From Phoronis australis (taxonomy: Eukaryota; Phoronida; Phoronidae): a stretch of DNA of 64,000 nucleotides. The stretch covers positions 212,133-276,132 of the forward strand of contig NMRA01000025.1 of the NCBI GenBank assembly GCA_002633005.1, given 5' to 3'. Shown here piece after piece: positions 34,997-47,479 of this stretch. The first letter of the stretch is position 1. Each line of letters starts with the position of its first letter. The translations under genes were made by a program, and so were the position numbers. A model generated the notes under the pieces. The model was not told the DNA's origin, made no database searches, and saw nothing but the letters and a program-made list of their open reading frames with translations.

Positions 34997-37462
34997 TAGA
35001 ACGAGTCTCAAACTTTCAAGATGGTCCACAGATCCTGATACCCCTCGCACTTCTTCCTGCTTTCATGGTCCCAACTGCAACTCAGTAATACAATCAAAAT
35101 TAGGGTCTCAGTTAATTATTTCACTAATGATCATCAGAAGCGGAAACTCAGGCAGCACTTGATATATCTTTTACGATGGCCTTAAAAGCCTTGTCTCCAC
35201 ACGTCTCTTGTATACAGCATTGTATGGGACGTCTGGACAACTTTCTACAAAATTCTGTACACGATTTTGAATTTTTAGCTTAAAAAGTTGTGTCGGAACA
35301 CCAGTCTACACACTTAGATTACTGATTATTGTAGTCATGAATGACTGAGGTATAAGAAGTAGCAAAAAAGAATAGAAATGTGTAGACAACGAAAGATTGG
35401 CAATAAACTATCATTCTTAAATTTATTTCAGTAGCAGTGTTCACCAATAGATATGAAAATAAGCAACTGCAACGCAACATTGGTTTTCTTTCACAAATTG
35501 AGAAAAAATATACCAATAGTTTAAGTACATTCGGTAATGTTGTTGACTGACATCAGCCCGGGTTCTTAAATGACACAAAAACATGTTGACATTTCTGACT
35601 GTCTGTCGCCTGATCCATAGTAGGTATCTCATGATCCTTTCTCCGCTGGCTGTTGAGGGACACTTCAGACAAATCCCCTGCTTTCTAATTACACTGAGTC
35701 ATTGTATGCTGAATTTATTCAATCTTAAATTCAGTCTCCTAACAGATATTTTAAAAGGATTACCATTTGCGTCAGTGAATAAATATGACTGTATCCAACT
35801 GCAAATATTTCCCTTGCAGGGTCTTAGTAACCAGATTCTAAAGTAATTAAACATTCAACACTTTGTTTTGTGATTTCTATTTGACTCAGGACTTTACTTT
35901 CAAACTGAAAGATAGAAAACTGTTAATCTTATTAAATTACATTACACAATGAACAAAATAGAAAAATCTTACACTGACGTGTCATGAAAAACAAACCTCG
36001 AAATTTTACTCGGTTAGCCTCAACTTCAAAGAAGGTGCTCTTAAGGTATTGTATTCCAATGTTTTTGCTACACTCTGCCACTGGCCTTAACCATGAGGTC
36101 AATGGTTTTAGCCTTGAGGTCGAATCACCTCAGGGGATATTCTTAATGAACCACTAACACCTGTTTAGGAGAAGAGAAGTAAAGCAAGAACAACAATCAA
36201 AGGTTACAAATATTGTATGGAATTCACGAATCCACCTTCCCTGCAGACAAAATAATTTTAATTATCCTAGTAANCCAGCTCCCCCATGCTGAACATTGAC
36301 TGCAATCAATTTTATTTTTCCAGTTGCTATAGATGGTTGTGGTGAGGCATCCCCCCCAAATTCATGAGTGGAGCCTTCACCTGGTCTCCAGCTATGTAAA
36401 GTGAATTCCAACCATGACAATACACTTCACCAACAGCAAAATTATGTTGTTACCCCATAGCCACAAGAGTCATGAATGAGTCAATGAAGGCTTCCCTGCT
36501 ATTAAAATTTAATTTCAAATTCAAGAGAATGTAAAAGTGATATTGTCATAGCTATTAGTAAAGGAAAATTTCATCTTTTTGAAACCATTTTGGTCATTTT
36601 GACTTACTTTACTTATTTTGAAATGTCTTTTCAATATTTTCATACATTTAAAAAAAACAAAATTACTGTAACAATTAACTAGAGGTGTGACACAGTTAGA
36701 AAGTCACACAATGCAAATACTGTATCTGACCAGTTGAATGGCTGATGTATTAGTTTTATTACCTGTTTCTGGCATCATAGCTTAAATCAACTTTTTTATG
36801 TAAATGGACTGGCACTGAAAATCTAGGCCATTGACATTGTTATCAGGGAACACAGCTTACTCAGGGCAACTGACGTTTTTGAAAATTTGCTCACTACAAC
36901 CCCGACTTCTGATTTGAAGAACTGATCTATAAATATATTTATTTCATTTTCACAGAAAAGTAATAAAAGCAATTTACAGAAATTTGCAGTAGCCTTGAAT
37001 AAAACCCACTCTGATAGTTCTCAGTAGCAGCCCTGAACACTCTATTGCTGAGACAAATTCCACACAATAACAAGCAGAGTAATTTAAGCATTCCGAATAT
37101 ACAGTAAACACACCTGCCTTAATTTCATCAATGGCAGACAACAGCGATAATTGGCAATGTATAATAACAATAAAAAATAACTGATTCTGTTGTTTTATAG
37201 CTCTGGTTAAAGCTAATAACTTCAAGAAGTCTATACCATCCAATCATGATAATAATCCAAAAAATGAGTTTTCCCAACTGTAAAACCAATATGTCCCCTT
37301 AATTATCTAATGAATTGGAGAGCTGTTCCGTAGTGGTAGTGGTAGGAATTGTATAAAAGCATACATATTGAATCAGAATTGATATCCTTTGTAGCATTTG
37401 ACCCTTAAATTCTGGTGATGAGCCCCAGTAGCGAAATAAATATGAAGTCCATAAAAGCATTA
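34997..37462. other. Gene-free stretch with one undetermined base
   Basis: No coding exon or element was recognised. An N at 36274 marks an unresolved assembly position in otherwise ordinary AT-rich sequence. Confidence 0.5.
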
Positions 37463-37675
37463 TTTGCACTCAATGACCTTTCTCCTATTTTATCTGATTG
37501 ATAGACCAATTGCTTAGTAAAGTAGTGTAGATGATTGGTATGTAGGCTTAGACCTGTGTGCTGAAAATGAAGAGAATTCCTTGAAGAATGTAGGAGAAAT
37601 AACATTTTGAAAATTAATTGACCTTTTTACTAACTGACCCTTTCCGGTGCGTTATTGCAAAATCCATGAAAAGTG
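37463..37675 (+). repeat. Imperfect tandem duplication, left copy
   Basis: The blocks TTTGCACTCAATGACCTTT, ATCTGATTG, GATTGGTATGTA, AGAATTCC and ATGTAGGAGAAATAACATTT recur in the same order 408 bp downstream. The copies are diverged by roughly 20 percent by eye, so the duplication is old. Confidence 0.85.
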
Positions 37676-37870
37676 TGTAATGCTGAGAACCACAATTGTT
37701 TTAACCGTTGGCTCATCAGAATATGTGTTGAGGAAAAATTCAATTATCAGAAGAAAAATGCATCTAATGACCCCATGGTAGCACCAAATGACCTGAAACT
37801 TTAGAATTGGAACTCAATTACATGGATCAATTAGATATGCGAATTTGAAGTGTCTAGCTCAAAATCATAG

Positions 37871-38080
37871 TTTGCACTCAATGACCTTTGACCTATTTAA
37901 TCTGATTGGATGACCTGATTACTTAGAAAAATAATGCATTTGATTGGCATGTACACTTACACCTGAACACTGAACTTGGAAAGAATTCCCCGAAAAATGT
38001 AGGAGAAATAACATTTTGAAAATTAGATGACCTTTGCACCTATTGACTACTTCCGATGGATTTTGAGTCCAAAATATATA
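37871..38080 (+). repeat. Imperfect tandem duplication, right copy
   Basis: This is the partner of 37463-37675 with a period of 408 bp. It shares the same ordered blocks and ends in a similar CTTCCGATGG/TTTCCGGTGC segment. No open frame is conserved between the copies, so it appears non-coding. Confidence 0.85.
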
Positions 38081-41000
38081 AGAAAAAATTTATGGATGGC
38101 TTAAATGTACTTGGAAAGTTTCAAATTTTAAAATTGAGTCATTTGAGAGTTAATAAGCTCTAGAAAAGGTCGGAATGGAAAATAAGAAGAAAAAGATAAA
38201 AACCCGAGAAAAACAAGACTGCGCTGGTACGTTCAGGTCCTGGGGCCTGTTCTAAGAAAGTGACTTAAATTCATTTTTGACTTAAGTTTAAGATTTGTCT
38301 TAACTTCCAAACTTTGAAACTTCCACATTCGGTAAGTTTGTCAAAATTAAGACAAAACTTATGTCAAACACTTAAGTTAACTTAAGATCTCTTTCTTGAA
38401 TTGGTTTTGAAATAAATTTAACTTTTATTATAAAATTTACTAAACTTTAAGATTTGTCTTAGCTAAGTTTTGTTGGGATGGGTCCCTGGCCTGTGTTATT
38501 TTGAACATCTATGCAGTGACATATTTTTAGTAAAAAATGTCAGTTCGGCCCAACTCTAGCTTGGTCACCAAAATTTGAAAACACGTTAGCTAAAAGTCGC
38601 TTTCAGAGTCTCACACTACTTAAGAGTTTTATATGCAGTAATAATTACTTAAGAGTTGTATGTGTAAATGCACGGACTCAACCCACCAATGTAGTGCTTA
38701 AGGTGGCTCTTTAATTTTTATCCTCATTAAGATCAGACCACTTTGCTAATGAAGATAGGGTGTCGTCACAGAGAACTGAGAAGAAACTTCCCAAGGGTTT
38801 TCAAAACAATAGTTCATTAAGATCTGTAATTGAATTTACCAGCCTCAGTTCCTAGTTGTGTACCTTACCACCTGGACACCAAGCACAAGCACTCATTGTA
38901 TAATACTGGCAAGCAAAATACCACCAGAGATGAATATTTTGAATCTCATCTTTCTCTTAATGCTTTTAAGAACATTCCTGGTGCTGGACAAGTGGACGAT
39001 AAGCAGATACAACTACTTGAGAATAGTTCAAGAACATGTAGTGCTTTTGGAGTCATACAATCCCAAAGTCTCAATCAAGTGCTTGAACAATACTTGAAGA
39101 TAACCCCAAGACAAATATACAGGCACCATTCAGTCCACAGATGGGCAGGATGGGGTTTACAAGAACAACCAATTCTGTGTTCACAGGCAGAGCCAGAAGT
39201 GTTTAAAGGGGTGCAAACGAAATTGTTGGTGATTGGAGGGGGGAAGGAGTTGGGCTGACAGGAGTAGCAACCTGGTGCACTTTGCAATGACCAGGGTGGC
39301 AAATGCAACTGGTAAAGGCAGGCCTTTTTGCAATGACTAGGCAATCAGGGACAATCATCAAATTCTACAGCCTTTCTACTTTCAGAAAATATGTCACAAA
39401 ATTTTGTAGATATTTGGCTAAATACCTAATCAATAAAGTTGAACATAACTTTAACATAAGTTCCTTCAAAATTCTTTGATTAAATCTAAAAACATTACGT
39501 AAATGCTGGAAAAAGTTAAACTGGCATCAAATACTAAAGCTTCCAAAATACATGTCATAAATGTGCTCTGCTTGGTAGCCATGATTTACAAGTAAACATA
39601 CGTGGTAACAGACAAATACCTTTCAAATGAACAGTATACCAAAGTCACACCTGAACCAGGTTTGAATTTTGAGAGTTGCTCTAAACTGAAAAAAATATCT
39701 GGTTTACAAAATTTTGAAAATAATCTTCCATACTCTTGTAACAACAATGTTCGACCCACCTCTCATCCCAAATGACGAAAAAATTCACCTTTAAACGTCT
39801 ATGATCAACCCCCATTTGAACAATGCATGGGGAGTGCACCATAGGGGGCTGGGGGGGGGGCTACACCCCACATTTTTTCAGTGGTGCACTGCCCATGAAT
39901 GAGGTCTCATGTTTCTGAGTGAGGCATGTTTTCCTCAAAATTTAATTCAGCATCCCCAACTACCAGTGCTGAGTTGTGAGACCATTGACAAGGATATTTC
40001 AATCTTTATCTGTGTGAACCAGCCAAGTAGGAAAGAACCCACACCCAACTTTTAAACAATGCCTTTCTTAAATGCCTGTGCTTGGCTAACACCTACCTCT
40101 TCATTTTTTTTGTTTCACAACTTGGGCGTTTAAGTGGGAACTGAAGTTGTTTAACTCTTACAAACATGGTGCAAAGGAAAACTTCATGTCATTAAAAATT
40201 AATGTCTTTTAATAAAACAGGTAGGCACTTTAATACTCTATTTTGAGCTCTACTTGTCTTGAAATGTCATAAAAATACTTGTAAATTTTTGACAAGTTGC
40301 AGCAAGGCGCCAGCTTTTAAAAAGATACAATGGCAGTTTCAAGTGCTTTAGTGCAATTTTTTTGAAGAATTACCACATCCTAAATCACATAATATATTCA
40401 GCTCAGTCATTTTGAGCCATTTTAAATAAAAGTTTGAATATTCACAAATTCCAGATTGTAGTGATTATAATCCTAGCATAGTGTGGGAGCACAAATATCA
40501 CCAATGACAGTGACTGAATCTCCATTTTATCACAACAGGGGGTAGGGTTATTCATGCAGTTAAAATAAAATGTAAAGCCGTGGTAAACATTGGAGAACAT
40601 TTTGAGGGGACTTCAACCCCCAGAGCCCCCCCCCCCTCCCCCCATACAGAGGCAAAAAATTCTGCTTGCCATTACAAATATTAATAAAAACCTGATTGTT
40701 TCAATCAGAATGAGATTTGAATTCGGGTAAGCAACCAAAATAATACGACCATTAACTAATAGTAAACAGTAGTGACTGTTGGTAATAAATAAACTAAGGT
40801 TGACTTAGAAAGACTATTAAACAGTCAATTAACACCAACACATTTGAAGAGGATTGTAAAACTGTCTCATTTAAGAATTACAGCAGCCTGTCACTTATGG
40901 TTAGACAACCACACAACACTGCTTGTGTTACTCTAAAGTTACTGTATATTTACTCAGGAGTCTAACTACACATGTTCTGTGTATTGAGGGATGATAAGAA

Positions 41001-41596
41001 ATACAAAACACAAGTGTGAAGATTGTTTTTGAAAGGACACTTGATAGACGTGGAAAAAAGAAGTGCATTTTTATGGAGTCCGACATGAAAACAACATGCT
41101 TTTGAAAACAACTGAATTTCATTTCTATTCAGTCACACATAATTACTAAAGCTGCATTTTCTCACTTAATGTCATAAAATAGATCCCATAATACTTCTTA
41201 TTGTCATAGGACATGATTTCTGACACCAAGAAGAACATCCAAGCCATCAGCGACTCAAGAAAATGCTTCAGAGTTTGGCTTACCATAGGCAAAGGTAAAA
41301 TTGCGAATTTGAAAATGATGCACCTACACTTGACTGGAGTTACTGGCTCATTTGGCAACAATTCTAGATCAGATAAGTGTGGTAATGTTTTTAAACCCCA
41401 AAGTGCTTTGTCCAATGTTCGTTATTGACACTCCAGGCTAAACAATGACAAAATCTTCTTTAAGGAGTTGAGACTTGACTTAACATAAAACATATATTTT
41501 AATTTATACCTTCAAACACTTTAAAGCCTATCTTCAACAGTAACAGTCTGTGAACTTAGTCCTACAGTATGTTAAGAGCATTGCTCTGAGCCCACT
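38081..41596. other. Gene-free stretch with repeat fragments and G/C homopolymer tracts
   Basis: At 38250-38475 an AT-rich segment rich in GACTTAAG and its complement resembles the end motif of the element at 50.3 kb. A fragment of R1 on the minus strand lies at about 39375-39475. Long G or C runs lie at 39844-39860 and 40626-40643; the latter gives two G runs on the minus strand. A 142-codon open frame at 38830-39258 shows no domain and is probably chance. Confidence 0.45.
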
Positions 41597-41924
41597 AGTG
41601 CCATTGATTGCCAAATGTAACGAGCTTTTGCCTACGTCACCACGAGAATCATCTTTTAATTCAAACAGCTGCGAATAACACCCGCACGCAATGGTGTTCT
41701 ATTGAGACCCCTATTCAATACAACTGTTATCAGCCTTTTGTTGTTTGTGCTGGGATCTCGCGATGACGCAACATGGCACGAACAGGCAGCTTCACCTATC
41801 ATTTGACGGGCTTACATTTGCGTGATTGAACTCCCATTTTCTTATTTTACCAAGGCTTTGCTAGGACTATCTGGTTAGCCCAATACATCTAAAATAACAA
41901 ACTTCCGTTGAAGTTAGGCTTTAA
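41597..41924 (+). repeat. Dispersed 330-bp repeat, copy 2
   Basis: Direct-orientation partner of 9647-9979, running from AGTGCCATTGATTGCC to TTAGGCTTTAA. It has an extra segment around GTGATTGAACTCCC and lacks a few bases near the start. The copies are 32 kb apart, so this is dispersal and not tandem duplication. Confidence 0.85.
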
Positions 41925-43127
41925 AAAGTGGTTGAAGGTATGATAAAATGTTAACTGCACTTCCAAATTTTCCTTAATTGTGAGATAGTTAACAGAGTGA
42001 ATTGATTTATTATGATCCTCAAGGGTTTAATTCACATTCATTTGTTTTGATTTTCATACATAGGAATACCTACGTGAACTTTGACAACTTCATCTGTCAG
42101 AACAAGACCATCACTGATCATAGATTGCGCAAGTGTTTATCTTAATATTCCATCAACTGAACTCAAGTGTTTGAAAGGACAGTGTTCAGTTATATAACTA
42201 TGATAAGCTATCGACCAGGTAATCCTTGATGCTTCCCACCCAGCACAGCACACCTCAAGATCTCTGCCTGATAACTGGCTGCTAATGGCACTCCATCCAT
42301 CAGAGGGCACTGAAGCTGCAAACTGAGTGGCAGCCTCCTCTTGGATAAGGGGTTAGAAGTGAGAATAGTTTCAGTCAAGTTTCCAAGTGAAATTTTATTA
42401 AATAAAAATCATGCCATTTTTAAATTAAAAACCATATTTTGAAATTTCTCAAAATGATTTGATAAACTGTTCAAATGATTTTGAAAATAGTGAAAATACC
42501 CTTCTCAAACGAAATTTTTGGAATAGCTCTACACAAATAGGATAGCCCCACTAAGGGATTCAAATATTAAAAGATGTGTACAACGCATAAAAAAACAAGT
42601 CCGTTTAAGCGAACTGTTTTAAACAACGAAATCAGTGTTTAAACCAATGGACTCACACCAAGACCACATTCAGATAATGCATCTGATGGAGCACAGAGTG
42701 AAATTGCACAAAATGTTTTCTTTGCCTACATCTAGTATCTGACAGTATGCCATCACTAGAGATAGTGGACTGGATTTAATGTTGACATGACATTTATGGC
42801 AATTTGACTGAAATACTGTCAAAATAGTAACTGCACACTAATCATATCAGTCTGCTCTGAAAAAATAAAACAACGGAATGGTGTTAATATTGTTAACATT
42901 GATCATTAAAACACTGCTTCCAGGAAAATGGCCTGGGTGAACAATTCCAGCACTTTTCTTTTGATTTTCCTTCTCAGTTTTTTGTTTATTAATTCATAAG
43001 CAGATTTCAGCAGTTGTAGTTGATGTGGTGGTTAGACGCAGGAACAGGGTGTTCCAGTTTTAGAGAAGTGTTCCCAAACACTTGCACTGTTTACACAGTG
43101 GTAATCCTTCCATGTGCGGCTTGAGGG

Positions 43128-43338
43128 CTCAATTGAGCCCCCCAATTTGGCGAAGTAGACAAAGTCCACCTCAGAGAAACGAAAACTCCAAAATAGAGTA
43201 GAAAATTAGACAAAAGTCCGCTAAAAAGCAGGAACTACCAAAAGTCGACAAATGCATAATTCATAGCTTAGAAAGCACTTTGAATTTTAGTAAAAGGTCC
43301 ACATTCTCAAAAATTCGAGCCTCCCCAATTTTTAAGGC
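43128..43338 (-). repeat. Dispersed repeat R5, inverted partner of 47480-47668
   Basis: The reverse complement runs in the same order as 47480-47668: TTTTTGAGAATGTGGACC, ATTATGCATT, GTCGACTTTTGGTAGTT, GCGGACTTTTGTCTA, GAGTTTTCGTTTCTCTGAGG and ACTTCGCCAAATTGGG. Class is unknown. Distance between partners is about 4 kb. Confidence 0.8.
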
Positions 43339-46324
43339 TGGGTACATGCATGCCTTCTGAAAACAACTATCCTTTGCTCCAGGATTTTTTCAACATTTCT
43401 TTCCAGTCAGCAACAAAATTTTACCCTAGCAGCAGTTTTGACAATGTAACCTATGAAAAAATTACTGGTAAAAACACACCCAAGTGTATTTATTTTACAG
43501 AGAAGAGATTCCTTTTAGACACAGGTAGTGAACCCCTTAGCAAACCCTTTCTGAGGAGCAAACAATATAAGGTAGGAGCAGGGGACATGCCACTGAAATG
43601 GCACCAATCTTTTCATAATTTTAGTATAATGATTAGTTATCTTTTCAGACATGCTGTAAAAAAGTTGCAGGAAATCCAATGCCTTAACTGCACCAGACCT
43701 GTGTAGGCTACATGGTTCGTGCCCATTGCACAAAACACCTGATTTAGCCACACTGCATGTATAAGCACACATATTCTCACCTGTTTTAGGGTGTACATTT
43801 GAAGTTTGGTATAAACAAAGGTTGTAATTTTCATTTTGGAGGGAACAAATAAAGTGGCAATTTTCGAGGTCAACAGCAGCCCCTGCTCAAATACACCGGT
43901 GGAGTAGCCCCCTCTCCCCACATGGGACCCCTCATTACATGGGTGCCCAAAGGTCTAGTGATACTTGATCCACAATCGGTAGCCAGTATAGTTATCTCAG
44001 ACTGAGTTTTTCGTAGGTGCTGTGTTTGGATTATCTATGCACTTCTTTCATTATTAATTATTGTCAATCTAACAAGCCCCCCCCCTGCATTTTGAGAACC
44101 AGCTTTATTCACTGAATAAAGGGGCATCAAACTGGTTCTCAAAATCCACGATCCCTTTAAATGACTTGCCAATTATTGATTGGTGTAATACCTCCAAGCA
44201 CTGTATAAACATGTGTATTGTTATAGGAACAGTGATCACATTTAAAACTCACGAATGCTCACAATTTCACCCTTGGTCTAATAACATGCCCACTCCACAA
44301 GATGCACTTTCTTCTATTCTATTTCAAGTTTCATTGACCTTTTTAATTTTCTTCATCTAGTTTATGTTCTGTTTGTAACCAAATGTAATGTGCACACTTT
44401 ACAGCATCACAGAAAATGTGGGGATCAATACAATAAAATAATATAAAGAAAATGAAATACAACAGAAAGCCAACAAAGTTTGAATTCTACAATGAAACTT
44501 GGATTTTTTTGTTTTTGCTTGAATGTGTCAGCTGCTTGTTGCAAAACACATTAAAGCTTTTTACATATCAATTTTCAAATTACCAAATTTTTAACTGCAG
44601 CAACCAATGCACCAAATGTAACCAGGTGACTGATGTACAATTTAAAACAGTCAACAAATGAGATCTAATTGAAAACATTAAATTATCAGTCGAGCAGATA
44701 AACTCCTCCACACATCCTCTTTATTTTTCTCTCCTGATTTGCAGGTGTCATTTTACAAGGAAAACACATGTCTTTCAATTAAGCAGATAATTGCTCATCA
44801 CGTTTGTTAAATGATTTAGATAAAACTACTTAGGAACCATGCATACACAAGGTGGTTAAAAGTTAAGTGTGCAATCAGTTACAAACAGGTAATAACTTGA
44901 CAGGTGATGTTTGAAAGAATACATTTCCATTCGTTTGTACAGATGTCACTTAAAATGCTAGTGTTTAGACGAAGGTAGTGTGGGTGTGAAATTTCTTCAA
45001 AAATTCTGCCCAGCCAGTCACTGGGTTACATAAAACCTTTCCCAGACTCTCCCAATTGCTACCCCTATTACCTTGGCTAGGAATTTGGTATTCCGCCTGC
45101 CAATCAGCTGTTACTGGAGTGTGTAACACAACTCAAGGACACACCTTCCCAAGTTTTACCACAACAAATTGATACAATTGATTTCTAAATATTAAAACAT
45201 TGGACTTGTTCATGTCAAGCTTTTGAAGAACCATCAAGTGAATATGCATGCAATGAAATTATTAAACAAATCTATTTCCAGAGCAGATGTCAACTAGAAC
45301 TAAAAAGCTAGTTCGGTAGCAAACTCCCTACTCACCCTGTATTGACACGGTTAATGACCTTAAACACTTTCTTGTTAGAGAAAATTAGTTCAATTTATCC
45401 CAACATTTTCTTGAATCACAGAACCTGCACAAGTCACGCAGCCTATTCTTACCTTCCCAGGTCAAAGTGAGCCTAGCAGGATTCAAATTGCCAACATGGA
45501 ATTATAACAGTGCTAATTTCAGTGGGAAATGAAAGCCGGCATCCTGTCTCCACTTTGTCACAGCGAATTAGAGTCTGAGAACCAAATGGGTAGAAAAATA
45601 TCACCAGGGGGCATGGCCAACCAACTGCCCTGTGATTAGGAAATCTTACGCCTAATTTGACATGGCATGGGGCACAATGCTGCCTCTGACTGAGAGTTGA
45701 GGGGTATTATTATTTATGCATTTGTGTGTAATAGACTTTTATAGCTGGATTTATGGCATGACCAGGCTGAGGGATGCAGCCAAAAACGAGAATATGATGA
45801 CACATTTATGGACTCTGGCCAATTTTATATTTATGACAGTTGATTTTTGGGTAGAAATTATCAGTCAAATACAATGAAAATAAAAAACTTTGTTGGAAAC
45901 TGACTTTAGCAAAAAAGGAACAAAGAATAATATTAATTCAGCTTCTCGAGTGTCATGAAATTATCACCCAAGGAATTATTTTTCACATTTTTTACAAAAA
46001 AATATAATTCAACAGCCCTCATATGAAAGTATTGTAGGAGACTGGGTTTGAAAATCTTTATTTGTGAACTGATGGGGCTAACCTCATTGTAAATATTACA
46101 TTATTACATAAATAAATGATAAATAAATAAAATTAAGAACACAATTAGTTAGGTGTTCTAATAAAAAGTCAAAATCACTGAATGTGCATACCAGTCACGT
46201 TATTGATAGTTGTTCTGCAAAGAATGTAGCTTTCAGGTTTTCTAAATTTTACTATAAACACATGATCACGTGACCTGATTTACAGCAAATAGGTGAAAAG
46301 TGAAAAGTCTAATTCTGCACTCCT
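43339..46324. other. Gene-free stretch
   Basis: The 118-codon open frame at 43350-43706 has no recognisable domain. A nested hairpin lies at 44089-44145. The block at 45440-45790 is GC-richer, with several TTTATGG/TTTATAG/TTTATGC motifs of the posterior-Hox or Cdx type. No gene was recognised. Confidence 0.45.
44089..44145. repeat. Nested inverted repeat (hairpin)
   Basis: ATTTTGAGAACCAG (44089-44102) and CTGGTTCTCAAAAT (44132-44145) are perfect 14-bp inverted arms. The 29-base loop contains a second perfect hairpin, TTTATTCA, C, TGAATAAA (44104-44120). A C run directly precedes it. Confidence 0.9.
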
Positions 46325-46440
46325 TGTAGTTTCAGCATACACATATATTATACTTTCACACTGAGTAAAATCTAAATAGTTTTGTAGATATTTGGATAAA
46401 TACACAGACTTGCTTATGAAGTCCTACATACTCTTAACAC
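46325..46440 (-). repeat. R1 family fragment
   Basis: The reverse complement shows GTAGGACTTCATAAGCAAGT, ATCCAAATATCTACAAAACT, AGATTTTACTCAGTG and AAAGTATA, matching the 5' part of the R1 copy at 55437. Only the first quarter of the family is present. Confidence 0.7.
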
Positions 46441-46589
46441 AATTAAAAACTGTATAAAGTGGTAATATCTTTTAAGACCAAAGTTATACTGCATTTTAAT
46501 TTGTAACAACAGCACTTCAAAACGAACAGTTTATCTCAGGGAAAGTGACAAAAGTCAAATAGTCTTGAAAACTCACCAATTGAAAACTG

Positions 46590-46844
46590 AAGACTGCAGT
46601 GAGAAATTCTGACTTTTATTGAGATGTCACAAGCAGTAGATTGAATGTAAGAGAGAAAACAACATGACATTTCACCAACCATCCAACTGATAGATGTCAA
46701 AACATAGGGATAAAACATAACAATATGCCATTGGCTAAAATTAACCTTTGACCTTTCTAGCAGCAACGGGGAAAGTGGAGAAGGGCTATGTGCACTCATC
46801 AGGATGACAATGAACAAAGTTGACAAAGTATGCACGCACCCAGT
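46590..46844. repeat. 255-bp direct repeat, copy 1
   Basis: From AAGACTGCAGTGAG to GCACGCACCCAGT it matches 47223-47477 over the full 255 bases with about three substitutions. The pair encloses R3 (46848-47221). The near identity contrasts with the old divergence of other repeats in the window. Confidence 0.95.
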
Positions 46845-46847
46845 CTA

Positions 46848-47221
46848 ACAAGAGCAACGCGGAGCGTTGAAATGCGCCCACAATTGCACCGCATACGGTA
46901 TCCTTCTAGGGTTGTTTATTGGTACCATAAAGTGGCCAGTAGAGGGCATACTTTGCAAAATGGAAAGGCATGGTCTTTGTCTCCTCAATAGGCTAGGGGC
47001 AAAATGTGAGTAATCTTCATAATACAAGCACATCCTATACACCAGTTGCTTAAAGCACCACAGAAACATAGAATTAAAAACAAATTTACCAACATACGAG
47101 ATTAGCACAGCATTAGAATGCCAGAAACAAATTTCTACTTGGAACTTTTCCTTCATAGTCACGAAGTAACACAAAGTATACACCTGAAGACCTATGAAAA
47201 TACAGAGGTCAATGTAAAATA
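46848..47221. repeat. Dispersed repeat R3, copy 1
   Basis: It begins ACAAGAGCAACGCGGAGCG, which contains a small AACGC-GGA-GCGTT hairpin, and matches 63457-63845 at well over 90 percent by eye. The minus strand is open for about 125 codons, but the second copy is frameshifted and no domain is recognised. It lies between the two 255-bp repeats and ends at an N (47222). Confidence 0.9.
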
Positions 47222-47222
47222 N

Positions 47223-47477
47223 AAGACTGCAGTGAGAAATTCTGACTTTTATTGAGATGTCACAAGCAGTAGATTGAAAGTAAGAGAGAAAACAACATGA
47301 CATTTCACCAACCATCCAACTGATAGATGTCAAAACATAGGGATAAAACATAACAATATGCCATTGGCTAAAATTAACCTTTGACCTTTCTAGCAGCAAC
47401 GGGGAAAGTGGAGAAGGGCTCTGTGCACTCATCAGGATGACAATGAACAAAGTTGACGAAGTATGCACGCACCCAGT
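47223..47477. repeat. 255-bp direct repeat, copy 2, starting at an N
   Basis: The copy begins exactly after the undetermined base 47222 and ends at CACCCAGT, after which the sequence continues into R5. The coincidence of repeat boundary and N points to an assembly junction. Confidence 0.95.
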
Positions 47478-47479
47478 TT

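Noticed and set aside
38830-39258. 142-codon open frame on the plus strand
   Set aside because: No recognisable motif, no splice-site support, low-complexity flanks. Most likely chance.
43350-43706. 118-codon open frame on the plus strand
   Set aside because: No family resemblance; starts next to a repeat boundary. Not supported as a gene.
46845-47468. 207-codon open frame on the minus strand
   Set aside because: It crosses the N at 47222 and joins two different repeats; the second R3 copy breaks the frame. No domain is visible.
46590-47477. LTR retrotransposon in miniature (two 255-bp LTRs)
   Set aside because: The repeats do not start with TG or end with CA, there is no primer-binding site or polypurine tract that I see, and the internal part is an independent dispersed repeat. 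An assembly or haplotype explanation fits better.
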